Source: Frigidibacter mobilis (GTDB lineage Bacteria; Pseudomonadota; Alphaproteobacteria; Rhodobacterales; Rhodobacteraceae). From it: DNA of 64,000 bases. Position 1 is the first letter of the stretch. Each line of letters starts with the position of its first letter. The stretch spans positions 3,454,501 to 3,518,500 of the forward strand of contig NZ_CP012661.1 of the NCBI RefSeq assembly GCF_001620265.1, given 5' to 3'. This document shows positions 45,263-55,288 of this stretch, piece after piece. The position numbers and the translations under genes are program-made. Under the pieces are notes generated by a model. That model worked only from the letters and a program-made list of their open reading frames with translations, was not told the origin of the DNA and did not search any database.

Positions 45263-47967
45263 ATGGCCGTAGTCGTTGTCGAATCCCCCGCTAAGGCCAA
45301 GACAATCAACAAGTATCTTGGCCCGGACTATACGGTTCTGGCCTCGTTCGGCCATGTCCGCGACCTGCCGCCCAAGGACGGGTCGGTCGATACCGACAAC
45401 GGCTTCGAGATGCTGTGGGAGGTCGCCGCCGACAGCAAGAAACACATCCGCGCGATTACCGAAGCCCTGAAAACCGACGATACCCTGATCCTCGCCACCG
45501 ACCCTGACAGGGAGGGAGAGGCGATTTCCTGGCACCTGCAAGAGGCGCTTGCCTCGAGCATCAAGAAGGGAAAAATCGTTCGCCGGGTGACGTTTAACGC
45601 CATCACCAAGGACGCCGTGACCGAGGCGATGGCCAATCCGCGCGATGTGGACATGGAGCTGGTGCAGGCCTATCTCGCCCGCCGCGCCCTCGATTACCTC
45701 GTCGGCTTCAACCTCTCGCCCGTGCTCTGGCGCAAGCTGCCCGGCGCCAAATCCGCCGGCCGTGTGCAATCGGTCTGCCTGCGCCTGATCGTCGAGCGCG
45801 AGATGGAGATCGAGGCCTTCCGCGCCCGCGAATACTGGACCGTCACCGCCACCCTGCAAACCCCGCGCGGCCAGGAATTCGAGGCGAAGCTGACGGTCCT
45901 CGGCGGCAAGAAGCTGGAAAAGTTCGACATTCCCACCACCGAAGCGGCTGAGATCGCGGTTCAGGCCGTCACCTCGCGCGACCTGACGGTGAAGGCGGTC
46001 GAAGCCAAGCCGGCCACCCGCAACCCCTACCCGCCCTTCATGACCTCGACCCTGCAGCAGGAAGCCAGCCGCAAGTTCGGCATGGGCGCCAAGGCCTGCA
46101 TGTCGGCGGCGCAGCGGCTCTATGAGGCCGGCTACATCACCTACATGCGCACCGACGGCATCGACATGGCCCCCGAAGCGGTGATGGCCGCGCGGGCCGA
46201 GATCAAGGACCGCTTCGGCCCCTCCTACGTGCCGGACAGCCCGCGCATGTACAAGAACAAGGCCAAGAACGCGCAGGAAGCGCATGAGTGCATCCGCCCG
46301 ACCGAGATGAGCCTGTCGCCCGACAGGCTGAAGGCGACCGAGACCGACCAGAAGCGGATCTACGACCTGATCTGGAAGCGCACCCTTGCCAGCCAGATGG
46401 CGGCGGCACGGCTGGAGCGCACAACCGTGGACCTTGCCAGCGCCGATGCGCAGGTCGAACTGCGCGCCACCGGCCAGGTGATGATGTTCGACGGCTTCCT
46501 CAAGATCTATGACGAAGGCCGCGACGAGGATGACGGCGAAGACAGCGCCCGCCTGCCGCAGATCATGCAGGGCGAGGCCGTGGACAAGCGCGCCATCGCC
46601 CCCGAGCAGCATTTCACCCAGCCGCCGCCCCGCTATACCGAGGCGACGCTGGTGAAGCGCATGGAAGAACTGGGCATCGGCCGCCCCTCGACCTATGCCA
46701 GCATCGTCACCACGATCCAGGACCGCGAATATGTCCGCAAGGACAAGAACCGCCTGATTCCCGAGGATAAAGGCCGGCTTGTCACCGCCTTCCTGACCAA
46801 CTTTTTCCGCCGCTACGTGGAATATGACTTCACCGCCGATCTGGAAGGCGAACTGGACGACATCACCAATGGCAGCCGCGACTACAAGGACGTGCTCGCC
46901 CGGTTCTGGCGCGACTTTTCCGCCGCCATCGCCGAAACCGCCGATCTGCGCATCACCGAGGTGCTGGAGCGGATCGACGATTTCCTGGCGCCGCATCTCT
47001 ACCCGCCTCGCGCCGATGGCGGCGATCCGCGGATCTGCCCGGTCTGTGGTACCGGCCGGCTGAACCTGAAGACGGCGCGCTCGGGCGGGGCCTTCATCGG
47101 CTGCGGGAACTATCCCGACTGCCGCTACACCCGCCCGATCTCGCAGCCCGGCGGCGAGGAGGGCATGAACCTCAGCGGCGACGGCAAACTGCTGGGCCAT
47201 GACGAGGCCGGCCTGCCGATCACCCTGCGCGCGGGCCGCTTCGGCCCCTATGTGCAGCGCGGCGAGGCCACCGAGGAGGCGCCAAAACCGCCACGGTCGA
47301 GCCTGCCGAAGGGCTGGTCGCCCGAGAGCATCGATCTGGCCCGCGCCATCCTGCTCTTGGACCTGCCGCGGCTGATCGGCCCCCATCCCGAGGATGGCGC
47401 CCCGGTCGAGGCCGGCATCGGCCGCTTCGGCCCCTATGTGAAGCACAACTCCACCTATGCGAACCTGCCCGAGGTGGAGGAGGTCTTCGTCATCGGCATG
47501 AACCGCGCCGTCGAGGTGCTGGCGCAGAAATTCTCGCGTGGCGCCGGGCGCGGGGCAGCGGCAGCGCCGCTGCGCGAACTGGGTGAACACCCCTCGGGCG
47601 GCCCGCTGCAGGTGATGCCGGGCCGCTACGGGCCCTACATCAAATGGGCAAGGTCAACGCGACCCTGCCCAAGGAGATGGAGCCGGAGACCATCACCTTC
47701 GATCAGGCGCTGGAACTTGTGGCTGCCAAGGCGTCGAAGGGCGGCAAGGGCAAGACCACCAAGGCCAAGGCCCCTGCGAAGAAGGCCGCTGCCAAGAAGG
47801 CCCCGGCGAAGGCTGCGGCGGCGGACGGCGACGCGGCGGTCAAGGCCCCGGCGAAACCGAAGGCGGCTGCCAAGCCAAAGGCGGCTGCGAAGCCCAAAGC
47901 CGCCGCCAAACCCAAGGCTGCTGCGAAGGCGAAGGCGGCGCCCAAGCCTGCCGCCACCGAAGACTGA
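45263..47967 (+). CDS. topA: DNA topoisomerase I, frame broken near the 3' end
   Basis: Relaxes negative supercoils; normally essential. Toprim domain VVVVESPAKAKTINKYLG and DPDREGEAISWHL; catalytic tyrosine Y294 in YITYMRTDG; RPSTYASIVTTIQDR; a C4 zinc finger from C592 (CPVCGTG...GCGNYPDC). After GRYGPYIKW one G is missing at 47646-47648. Restored, the frame continues GKVNATLPKEMEPETITFDQ and ends in a lysine-alanine tail of repeated KPKAAA units, stopping at 47967. Unrestored, translation would run on to 48097 in nonsense. scoA follows 92 bp later. Confidence 0.93.
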
Positions 47968-48059
47968 CCCCTTCGCCGCCGCTCATGCTGCGCGGCGGCG
48001 ATTGACAGGTGCAGACCGGCTTGCCACAAGTTTGCCAGTGCATTGCGGGAGGATGACGG

Positions 48060-48764
48060 ATGAAGAAGGTCTATGCCAATGCGGCAGAGGCGCTTGACGG
48101 GCTGCTGTTCGACGGCATGTTCATCGCGGCGGGCGGGTTCGGCCTCTGCGGCATTCCCGAGTTGCTGATCGACGCGATCAAGGATGCCGGAACCAAGGAC
48201 ATCACCGTCGCCTCGAACAATTGCGGCGTGGATGATTTCGGGCTCGGCATCCTGCTGAAAACCCGGCAGATCAAGAAGATGATCTCGTCCTATGTCGGCG
48301 AGAATGCCGAGTTCATGCGCCAGTACCTGTCGGGCGAGCTGGAGCTGGAATTCAACCCGCAGGGCACGCTGGCCGAACGGATGCGCGCCGGCGGCGCCGG
48401 GATACCGGGCTTCTACACCAAGACCGGCGTCGGCACCGTGATCGCCGAGGGCAAGCCCCACATGGACTTCGACGGCGTGACCTATGTGCTGGAGCGCGGC
48501 ATCGTCGCTGACCTGTCGATCGTCAAGGCCTGGAAGGCCGACACCTCGGGCAACCTGGTGTTCCGCAAGACTGCGCGCAACTTCAACCCGCCCGCCGCCA
48601 CCTGCGGCAAGGTCTGCGTGGCCGAGGTCGAAGAGATCGTCCCGGTCGGCAGCCTCGATCCCGACACCATCCACCTGCCCGGCATCTATGTGACCCGCAT
48701 CATTCAGGGCGAACATGAGAAGCGGATCGAGAATCGCACCGTGCGGAACAAGGAGACTGTCTGA
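48060..48764 (+). CDS. scoA: 3-oxoacid CoA-transferase subunit A
   Basis: 234 residues. Alpha subunit of succinyl-CoA:3-ketoacid (acetoacetate) CoA-transferase, in ketone-body/acetoacetate use. Start [20 protein letters not shown]; glycine-rich coenzyme A site [16 protein letters not shown]; conserved [15 protein letters not shown] and [17 protein letters not shown]. It overlaps scoB by one base (stop-start TGATG), typical of a two-subunit enzyme. Confidence 0.95.
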   Translation: MKKVYANAAEALDGLLFDGMFIAAGGFGLCGIPELLIDAIKDAGTKDITVASNNCGVDDFGLGILLKTRQIKKMISSYVGENAEFMRQYLSGELELEFNPQGTLAERMRAGGAGIPGFYTKTGVGTVIAEGKPHMDFDGVTYVLERGIVADLSIVKAWKADTSGNLVFRKTARNFNPPAATCGKVCVAEVEEIVPVGSLDPDTIHLPGIYVTRIIQGEHEKRIENRTVRNKETV

Positions 48765-49390
48765 TGTGGGACCGCAACCAGATCGCTGCCCGCGCGGCGA
48801 AAGAGCTGCAGGACGGGATGTATGTGAACCTTGGCATCGGCATCCCGACGCTGGTGTCGAACTACATCCCCGAAGGCATGACCGTGACCCTGCAATCGGA
48901 AAACGGGATGCTGGGCATGGGCCCATTCCCCACCGAGGATGAGGTCGACCCCGACCTCATCAACGCCGGCAAGCAGACCATCACCGAACTGCCCCACTCG
49001 GCCTATTTCGATTCTGCGCAGAGCTTTGCCATGATCCGCGGCGGCAAGATCGCAATGGCGATCCTGGGCGCGATGGAGGTGTCCGAGCAGGGCGACCTGG
49101 CGAACTGGATGATCCCGGGCAAGCTGGTCAAGGGCATGGGCGGGGCGATGGATCTGGTGGCCGGGGTCGGCCGCGTTGTGGTGGTGATGGACCACACCAA
49201 CAAGGCCGGCGAATCGAAGGTGCTGAAGGACTGCACCCTGCCGCTGACCGGCAAGGCGGTGGTGGACCGGATCATCACCAACATGGCGGTGTTCGATGTG
49301 GTCCCGGGCGGGCTGAAGCTGCTCGAGGTCGCCGATGGCGTCACCGAAGAGCAGGTACGCGCCGCGACCGAGGCCACCATCGTTGACTGA
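48764..49390 (+). CDS. scoB: 3-oxoacid CoA-transferase subunit B
   Basis: 208 residues. Beta subunit with the catalytic glutamate in [15 protein letters not shown], which forms a thioester with CoA. The oxyanion-site region is [36 protein letters not shown] and [11 protein letters not shown] are standard. Forms a heterodimer or tetramer with ScoA. The next small gene overlaps its 3' end. Confidence 0.96.
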   Translation: MWDRNQIAARAAKELQDGMYVNLGIGIPTLVSNYIPEGMTVTLQSENGMLGMGPFPTEDEVDPDLINAGKQTITELPHSAYFDSAQSFAMIRGGKIAMAILGAMEVSEQGDLANWMIPGKLVKGMGGAMDLVAGVGRVVVVMDHTNKAGESKVLKDCTLPLTGKAVVDRIITNMAVFDVVPGGLKLLEVADGVTEEQVRAATEATIVD

Positions 49391-49667
49391 GATCGGCCGC
49401 GAAATCGACGGCAGCCGCGGCCGCTATGTGCTGCGCCGCGGCGAGGACGAGGCAGAGCTGACCTATTCCATCACCACGCCGACGCTGATTATCGCCGACC
49501 ATACCGGCGTGCCGGACAGCTTTCGCGGCACCGGCGCGGGCAACGCGCTGGCGCTGCGGCTGGTCACGGATGCGCGGGCCGAGGGGGTGAGGATCGTGCC
49601 GCTCTGCCCCTTCGTGAACCTCTGGCGCGCCAAGCACCCCGAATGGGCCGACGTGTTCCAAGTCTAG
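49383..49667 (+). CDS. Small GNAT-like N-acetyltransferase (YjdJ type)
   Basis: 94 residues from TTG 49383, overlapping the scoB stop; no ATG fits the family length. It is the short COG2388 type acetyltransferase: [16 protein letters not shown], then [20 protein letters not shown] with the RGTGAG acetyl-CoA loop, and the ending [19 protein letters not shown]. Substrate unknown. Probably cotranslated with scoAB. Confidence 0.8.
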   Translation: MTEIGREIDGSRGRYVLRRGEDEAELTYSITTPTLIIADHTGVPDSFRGTGAGNALALRLVTDARAEGVRIVPLCPFVNLWRAKHPEWADVFQV

Positions 49668-49678
49668 CCTCGGCCGCC

Positions 49679-50521
49679 CTAGCCGCGCACGCCGAACACG
49701 CAGCCGTCGGACAGCAGTTCCGGCGGCGTCAGGCACAGGCCCCGCGCCACCGCCCAGGCCGCCAGCACCTTCGGCACATAGTCGCGCGTCTCGGCATAGG
49801 GCGGCACGCCGCCACTCTTCTTCACCGCATTCTCGCCGGCATTGTAGGCGGCCAGCACCATCAACGGGTCGCGGTCGAATTCCTTCATCAGCCAGTCCAG
49901 ATAGGCGACGCCGCCCTTGATGTTCTGCACCGGCACCGTGGAATCGGCGACACCGAACCTGTCGGCCGTCGCTGGGATCAGCTGCATCAGCCCGACCGCC
50001 CCCGCCGAAGACACAGCCTCAGACCGCCCGCCGCTTTCCACCCCGATCACCGCCAGCACCAGCGCCGGCGACACCTCGGTGCCGATCGTCGCCATCAGGA
50101 TGTCGGCGCCGTGCTGGCGGGCGATCTCCTGCATGTGCTGCATCCGCGGCGCGCCGACAATGGTGCCCCCTGGCCCCTGCGCCAGCGCCGCCACCGCCTT
50201 GGGGAAGCGGCCCGCCTTGTCCCCCAGCCTGGGGGAAACAAGGCCCCAGTACCAGTCATAGGCCCCAACCGGCGCGCCGCCCAGGCCCGCGGCCGCCGCG
50301 CCCTTGGGGATGGGGATGTCGGGCCTCGGCATCACTGCGGCCAGCATCCGCGCCTGCTCGGCTGGGTCAATCTGCACGGTGATGCGCTTCTGGCCCGGCA
50401 GCGGCACGCCGATGCGCTTGAAGGTAAATTCGGGATAAGGCGCCGGAGCCTCCTGCGCCACCACAGGCGCAAGCCCAAAGGCCGCGCAAAGCGCCACTGA
50501 TACTGCGAAACCTCGCGTCAT
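49679..50521 (-). CDS. Lytic transglycosylase (SLT domain)
   Basis: 280 residues with a Sec signal peptide (AVSVALCAAFGLAPVVAQ). The SLT domain carries the catalytic glutamate in VIGVESGGRSEAVSSAGAVG, then LMQLIPATADRFGV, NIKGGVAYLDWLMKEFDRD and AAYNAGENAV. Cleaves peptidoglycan glycan strands by forming anhydro-muropeptides. Neighbouring the pilus locus, it could open the wall for assembly, but it is transcribed away from it. C-terminal cysteines (GLCLTPPELLSDGCVF) may form a disulfide. Confidence 0.93.
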   Translation of the reverse strand: MTRGFAVSVALCAAFGLAPVVAQEAPAPYPEFTFKRIGVPLPGQKRITVQIDPAEQARMLAAVMPRPDIPIPKGAAAAGLGGAPVGAYDWYWGLVSPRLGDKAGRFPKAVAALAQGPGGTIVGAPRMQHMQEIARQHGADILMATIGTEVSPALVLAVIGVESGGRSEAVSSAGAVGLMQLIPATADRFGVADSTVPVQNIKGGVAYLDWLMKEFDRDPLMVLAAYNAGENAVKKSGGVPPYAETRDYVPKVLAAWAVARGLCLTPPELLSDGCVFGVRG

Positions 50522-50814
50522 TGCGCGTGTCCTGCTGCTCTACTGCCCGTTTTTCGGTCCAGGCAGGTCTCCTGCCCGTTTTTCATTGCGACCAGTGTCG
50601 CAAAATTTCGCCCCGCGCGCCACAGGTTCCGCAAGCCCCCCGCCGAGGCCGCAGAAGCGACGCTGTAAACCCGCTAAAATTCCCTTACCTCGCCCCAATC
50701 GCGCCACGATCAACCGGCAAAACATCCTCATACCGCAGCGGGGACGGGCCACAACAAACCGGCCCGAAGGATCCGAAGCGGGGGACAGCAACGAGTAAAC
50801 CCTGGAGAGACACC
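50522..50814. other. Intergenic region between the transglycosylase and pilin 1
   Basis: No gene seen. CTGCCCGTTTTTC occurs twice (50543-50555, 50572-50584), and GGCAGG-TCT-CCTGCC followed by CGTTTTT (50562-50583) is hairpin-like. The part from 50691 is the upstream half of the tandem pilin duplication and probably holds the pilin promoter and leader. Confidence 0.4.
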
Positions 50815-51000
50815 ATGAAACTGATCAACCTGTTCAAATCCTTCCGCAACAACGAAGACGGCGCCGTCACCGTTGACTGGGTCGTGCTGACCGCCGCCGT
50901 CGTCGGCCTCGGCATCATCGCCATGACCGCGATCAACACCGGCGTAACCGACCTGTCGGCGAACATCGCCGGTTCGATCACCGACGCTCAGAACAACTGA
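50815..51000 (+). CDS. Flp-type pilin, copy 1 (atypical leader site)
   Basis: 61 residues from ATG 50815, with GGAGAG eight bases upstream. It has a short charged leader MKLINLFKSFRNNEDG, then AVTVDWVVLTAAVVGLGI, a single membrane helix and a small polar tail. The G followed by xxxxD replaces the GxxxxE of classic Flp pilins: position +5 is Asp and +6 is Trp (not Glu-Tyr). Prepilin peptidase CpaA (61483) would cleave after the glycine. Its tail is TDAQNN. A strong hairpin terminator follows. Confidence 0.8.
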   Translation: MKLINLFKSFRNNEDGAVTVDWVVLTAAVVGLGIIAMTAINTGVTDLSANIAGSITDAQNN

Positions 51001-51024
51001 GACTGATCCCGCAGCGCTGCCGCA

Positions 51025-51050
51025 GGGGCCGCACCGCAAGGTGCGGCCCC
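51025..51050 (+). terminator. Strong hairpin after pilin 1
   Basis: GGGGCCGCACC-GCAA-GGTGCGGCCCC, an 11-bp stem with a GCAA tetraloop, then TTGCATTT. Should end or attenuate the pilin 1 transcript. Confidence 0.8.
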
Positions 51051-51283
51051 TTGCATTTCCGCCGGCGGACTGCGCCCGTGCTGGCCTGGACGGGGTCCCG
51101 TGCGGAGGTGGGTACACCGCAAAAACAGCCCAAAGAAGGTCCGAAAATGCACCGGCAGCGCCCCAATCGCGCCACGATCAACAGGCAAAACATCCTCATA
51201 CCGCAGCGGGGACGGGCCATAGCAAGGCCGGCCCGAAAGATCCGGGGCGGGGGACAGCAACAAGCAAACCTTGGAGAGACATC

Positions 51284-51469
51284 ATGAAACTGATCAACCT
51301 GTTCAAATCCTTCCGCAACGACGAAGACGGCGCTGTCACCGTTGACTGGGTCGTGCTGACCGCCGCCGTCGTCGGCCTCGGCATCATCGCCATGACCGCG
51401 ATCAACACCGGCATCACCGACCTGTCGGCCAACATCGCCGGTTCGATCACCGACGCTCAGAACGACTGA
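51284..51469 (+). CDS. Flp-type pilin, copy 2
   Basis: 61 residues from ATG 51284, differing from copy 1 at three positions only (N14D in the leader FRNDEDG, V to I in TGITDL, and the last residue D). Same AVTVDWVVLTAAVVGLG core with Asp+5 and Trp+6. Own ribosome site and leader from the duplicated unit. Two nearly identical pilins with separate hairpins suggest high expression or dosage. Confidence 0.8.
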   Translation: MKLINLFKSFRNDEDGAVTVDWVVLTAAVVGLGIIAMTAINTGITDLSANIAGSITDAQND

Positions 51470-51483
51470 GACTGATCTTGGCC

Positions 51484-51508
51484 GGCAGACCCGCGCCCAG
51501 GGTCTGCC
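51484..51508 (+). terminator. Hairpin after pilin 2
   Basis: GGCAGACCC and GGGTCTGCC with a seven-base loop, 15 bp after the stop. There is no T tract, so partial read-through into pilin 3 and the tad genes is likely. Confidence 0.55.
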
Positions 51509-51569
51509 GCTCGCCAGAAGGGGCGAGCCGGATCTGCCTTGGCCGCTGCGTAACGAACGGAGAGTTTGG

Positions 51570-51788
51570 ATGACCCTGCGGCTTTTCTCCCGCCTGATCC
51601 GGATACGCTCTCGACTGCTTGACTTGAAGCGGCGCGAAGACGGGGCGGTCACAATCGACTGGGTCGTCCTGACGGCCGGGATCGTCATCTTGGGGGTGCT
51701 GGCTGCGGGGGGGCTTTCAGTCTCGATCAGCCAGACCAGCGAGGCGATCAGCGAGACGATTTCGTCGGCAAACAGTTTTCTCGACTGA
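51570..51788 (+). CDS. Divergent Flp-type pilin-like protein
   Basis: 72 residues from ATG 51570. The longer basic leader MTLRLFSRLIRIRSRLLDLKRREDG is followed by AVTIDWVVLTAGIVILGVLA, again with Asp+5/Trp+6 after the glycine, then a serine-rich tail ending ANSFLD. The same leader class as the two pilins but a different tail; perhaps a minor pilin or initiator. It precedes cpaB by about 220 bp with a gap (51789-52009) in which I see no gene. Confidence 0.7.
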   Translation: MTLRLFSRLIRIRSRLLDLKRREDGAVTIDWVVLTAGIVILGVLAAGGLSVSISQTSEAISETISSANSFLD

Positions 51789-52009
51789 CGGCCGCCATAC
51801 TTGACCACCGCTGATGTGAAGCGCCCCGCCTAGGTCCGGTTCTGCCGGGCCTTTGGTTTTTGCACCGACTGACCGCCCTCAAATACCCCCGCCTCGGCAC
51901 GCTTCCACCTAGTTTCTGCCGCAATCGCGCGGCATATCGGTAGCCGATGCAGGCCGGGCCTTCCGCAATCCGCAACACGCCGCATCGCAACGAGCAGAGG
52001 AATGAAGTC

Positions 52010-52849
52010 ATGAGGATGGTGTTTGGTCTGGTTCTGATCCTTGGCATCGGGCTCGCCGGCTTTGCGGTCTACATGGCGCAGGGCTATATCGAGCAGACCC
52101 AGGCAGAGCGCGACGCGCTGCGCGCCGCCCAGGCAAGCGCGGTGCCGCTGGTCGATGTCCTCGTGGTCAACACCCCCAAGAAATATGGCGACCAGCTGAC
52201 CCCCAAGGACGTCGTGAAGATCAAGTGGCAGGCCAACGCGGTGCCCGACGGGGCCTTTACCGATGCAGCGGCGCTGTTCCCGGAGGGGGGGGCCAAGACC
52301 AGGATCGTGCTGCGCGCGCTGGAAACCTATGAGCCGGTTCTGTCCATAAAGGTCACCGAACCGGGCGAGGATGCGGGCCTGACCTCGCGGCTGACCAAGG
52401 GGATGCGCGCCTTCACCATCCAGGTCGATGTCAGCAGCGGCGTGTCGGGCTTCCTGCGCCCCGGAGACCGCGTCGATGTCTATTGGACCGGGCAGCAGCA
52501 GGGGCAGGATGTCACCAAACTGATCGATTCGACGGTGAAGCTGATCGCAGTAGACCAGCGATCGGATTCCGACCAGGCCGAGATGGCGCAGATCGCGCGC
52601 ACCGTCACCATCGAGGCGACGCCGATGCAGGTCGCGGCGCTGACGCTGGCGCAATCGACCGGACGGCTGACCCTGGCGCTGGTTGGCAGCAACGATGACA
52701 GCCAGTTCAGCGCCGTCGAGGTGAACCGCGATCAGCTGCTGGGCGTACAGGCCGCCCCGGTGGTCGAGGTCGAGGCGGCAAAAGTCTGCACGATCCGCAC
52801 CAACAGGGGTGGCGAAACGATCGAAACCACGATCCCCTGCACCGAGTGA
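52010..52849 (+). CDS. cpaB: Flp pilus assembly protein CpaB (RcpC)
   Basis: 279 residues from ATG 52010 with GAGGAATGAAG-type upstream purines. N-terminal membrane helix (MVFGLVLILGIGLAGFAVYM) and periplasmic SAF-type domain VPLVDVLVVNTPKKYGDQLTP, ending SGFLRPGDRVDVYWTGQQQ. CpaB stabilises or decorates the secretin of the Tad pilus. First of the cotranscribed tad genes. Confidence 0.93.
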   Translation: MRMVFGLVLILGIGLAGFAVYMAQGYIEQTQAERDALRAAQASAVPLVDVLVVNTPKKYGDQLTPKDVVKIKWQANAVPDGAFTDAAALFPEGGAKTRIVLRALETYEPVLSIKVTEPGEDAGLTSRLTKGMRAFTIQVDVSSGVSGFLRPGDRVDVYWTGQQQGQDVTKLIDSTVKLIAVDQRSDSDQAEMAQIARTVTIEATPMQVAALTLAQSTGRLTLALVGSNDDSQFSAVEVNRDQLLGVQAAPVVEVEAAKVCTIRTNRGGETIETTIPCTE

Positions 52850-53074
52850 CCGCCTCTGGTCCGGGGAGGGGAGCGAGATTGTCTCGAAGGGACGCACCGT
52901 ATCTGGTGTGGGCCGGCAGGGCATCAGCGATAGCTGGCCCGCCGCCTTGAGAAGTTACGTTAATATCGACCCGCAACAGGTTGATTCTTGCAAAAAAACG
53001 ACTTCTCGCGCATTCTGGCAAAAATTCGGGCGGCAAGACCCGGCAGAGGCGTGATCGAGAGGCAGGGTCAACGT

Positions 53075-54433
53075 ATGATTGGGAATGTTGTCAGGGCCGG
53101 CCTCCTGGGGCTTGCTGCGAGCGTGATGGCGGTGCCCCAGGCGCGGGCCGAGGTACTGCGGGTGATGAGCGGGTCGGCCTCGACGCCACTGGCAGTTCCG
53201 ATGAACCGGGCCGTCGTGGTCGAATCCGAAAACCCCTTCGCCGAACTCTCCATCGCCAATCCGGGCATCGCCGATATCTCCACCCTCTCGGACCGCTCCA
53301 TCTACGTTCTGGGCAAGGCACCGGGCCGCACGACGCTGACGCTGCTCAGCGCCGATGGCCGGCTGATGACCAATGTCGAGGTGCAGGTCACTCCCGACAT
53401 TGCCGAATTCAAGGAACGCCTGCGCCAGGTGCTGCCGGGCGAGTCGATCGAGGTGCGGACCGCCAATGACGGCATCGTGCTGTCGGGCACCGTGTCCTCC
53501 ATCGGCGCGCTCGACCGGGCGCTGGAGCTGGCGCAGCGCTATGCGCCGGACCGGGTGTCGAACCTGATGAATGTCGGCGGCACCCAGCAGGTGATGCTGC
53601 AGGTGCGCTTTGCCGAAATGCAACGGTCGGTGTCGAAGAACCTGTCGGCCTCGATCGGCATGGGAAAATCGGCGGGATCGTTCGACGCCGGTCTCGGCAA
53701 CGGCTCTGGCGGGAGCGGCTCCGCAACGGCCGCGCAGGGTGGCGCGGGGCTCGGCTTCAATCTCACGCGCGGCAGTTTTGAAATCGGGGTGCTGCTTGAG
53801 GCCCTCGAGTCCAAGGGCATGGTGCGCACCCTAGCGGAACCGAACCTGACGGCGCTGTCCGGACAGGAGGCCAGCTTTCTGGCCGGCGGCGAATACCCGA
53901 TCCCGGTGGTGGACGGCGACTCCATCGCCATCGAATACAAGCCCTTCGGCGTGGAACTGACCTTCATTCCGCGCGTCATTGATGGCGACATCATCAACCT
54001 GGAATTGTCGGCAGCGGTCTCGGGGATCGACACCACGGTCTCGGTCCAGAGCGGTGGTTTCTCGGTCAACGCCTTCAAGCGCCGCGAGACCAAGACCACG
54101 GTAGAGATGCGCGACGGCGAGAGCTTTGCCATCGCCGGCCTGCTGCAGGACGACTTCACCGATCTGAACGGCCAGGTACCCTGGCTGGGTGACATCCCGG
54201 TTCTGGGCGCGCTGTTTCGCAGCGCCGAATATGAGCGGCGGCAGACAGAACTGGTCATCATCGTCACCCCGCATCTGGTGACCCCGACCCGCGGCCAGGC
54301 GCTGGCCCTGCCGACAGACAGGGTGCGGATCCCGTCCGAAACCGATCTGTTCCTGCGGGGGAGGACATCCGGCGCGGCGGCCGAAGTCGCCAAGCAGGAT
54401 TTCACGGGGTCCTACGGCTATGTCATGGAGTGA
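53075..54433 (+). CDS. cpaC: Tad secretin CpaC (RcpA)
   Basis: 452 residues from ATG 53075, which gives a good signal peptide (VVRAGLLGLAASVMAVPQARA); a TTG at 52988 would add a poor leader. BON/N-terminal domains (IADISTLSDRSIYVLGKAPG, FKERLRQVLPGESIEV) precede the secretin domain (QVMLQVRFAEMQRSVSKNL; VRTLAEPNLTALSGQEASFLAGGEYPIPV in parts; VPWLGDIPVLGALFRS). Forms the outer-membrane ring. The gap 52850-53074 shows no gene. Confidence 0.93.
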   Translation: MIGNVVRAGLLGLAASVMAVPQARAEVLRVMSGSASTPLAVPMNRAVVVESENPFAELSIANPGIADISTLSDRSIYVLGKAPGRTTLTLLSADGRLMTNVEVQVTPDIAEFKERLRQVLPGESIEVRTANDGIVLSGTVSSIGALDRALELAQRYAPDRVSNLMNVGGTQQVMLQVRFAEMQRSVSKNLSASIGMGKSAGSFDAGLGNGSGGSGSATAAQGGAGLGFNLTRGSFEIGVLLEALESKGMVRTLAEPNLTALSGQEASFLAGGEYPIPVVDGDSIAIEYKPFGVELTFIPRVIDGDIINLELSAAVSGIDTTVSVQSGGFSVNAFKRRETKTTVEMRDGESFAIAGLLQDDFTDLNGQVPWLGDIPVLGALFRSAEYERRQTELVIIVTPHLVTPTRGQALALPTDRVRIPSETDLFLRGRTSGAAAEVAKQDFTGSYGYVME

Positions 54434-54437
54434 CCGG

Positions 54438-55073
54438 ATGCGCATCCGCAGCTTGATCGTGCTTCCGCTGGCGCTGGCGGCCCTGGCCGCCTGCGACCCA
54501 GAGATCGGCGGCAGGATCGACGGAACCGAGGCCAGCTTCGGCAACGCCACCATGAACAACACGATGATCCAGAGCGGCGACAAGTCCTATGTCATCGACC
54601 TGACGCAGCGCTTTGCCGCCGAAGTGCCGGCGATGGTGACCTTCGCCTTCAACAGCGCAGCGCTGGATGGCAGTGCCCAGGCTGCACTGCGCAAGCAGGC
54701 CGATTTCATCCGCCAGTTCCCCGAGTTGCGCTTCCGCGTCTATGGCCATACCGATCTTGTCGGCTCGCACGCCTACAACAAGGCGCTTGGCATGCGCAGG
54801 GCGCAGGCTGTTGTATCCTATCTGGCAACGCAAGGGGTCAGCCGCTCGCGGCTCGAGGCGGTGGCCTCCTTCGGCAAGACCCAGCCCTTGGTGCTGACCC
54901 AGGGGCCAGAGCAGCGCAACCGCCGCACCGTGACCGAGGTGTCGGGCTTTGTCGCCAACCATCCGACCGTGCTGAACGGCAAATACGCCGAGGTGATCTT
55001 CCGCGAATATGTCGCCAGCGCCACACCAGAGCATGGGTTTGCCGCCCAAAGCACTGAGGGCAGCTCTGAGTAG
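54438..55073 (+). CDS. OmpA-like lipoprotein of the tad locus
   Basis: 211 residues from ATG 54438, five bases after the cpaC stop; an ATG at 54420 is possible. Lipobox LAAC (LALAALAACDPE). OmpA peptidoglycan-binding domain with MVTFAFNSAALDGSAQAAL, FRVYGHTDLVGSHAYNKALG, MRRAQAVVSYLATQGV and RNRRTVTE. It occupies the position of cpaD in other tad loci, and probably anchors the secretin to the cell wall. Found in this place in Rhodobacteraceae. Confidence 0.88.
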   Translation: MRIRSLIVLPLALAALAACDPEIGGRIDGTEASFGNATMNNTMIQSGDKSYVIDLTQRFAAEVPAMVTFAFNSAALDGSAQAALRKQADFIRQFPELRFRVYGHTDLVGSHAYNKALGMRRAQAVVSYLATQGVSRSRLEAVASFGKTQPLVLTQGPEQRNRRTVTEVSGFVANHPTVLNGKYAEVIFREYVASATPEHGFAAQSTEGSSE

Positions 55074-55288
55074 GTCACCGCGAGACAGGCCGGGCCGGGT
55101 TGCCCGCGGGTGAGCCGGCCGGGTGTCGAACTTGTGTCCCCGCGCCGCGCCCACCGTCTTCGAATTCCGCACAATTTGGGTTTTTCAGCCGCATTCTTGC
55201 CTACATTGTCCCCCACCTTCCGCCACATGGATGAGTAAGACGACACCAGAGTCGCATCGCGCCTGGCAGTAACAAAGGATCTGAGGCA

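Larger units (their letters stand above)
50691..51477. repeat. Tandem duplication of a pilin gene with its leader
   Basis: Unit 1 spans 50691 to about 51007 and unit 2 51159-51477, a period of about 469 bp. The match begins CGCCCCAATCGCGCCACG and runs through the leader (CATCCTCATACCGCAGCGGG), ribosome site and the whole pilin gene. Unequal spacer sequences between the two are unrelated. The copies are nearly identical, so the duplication is recent or kept uniform by conversion. Confidence 0.8.

Noticed and set aside
45215..47590. 791-residue minus-strand frame opposite topA
   Set aside because: Long shadow typical of GC-rich genes; TopA motifs fill the plus strand.
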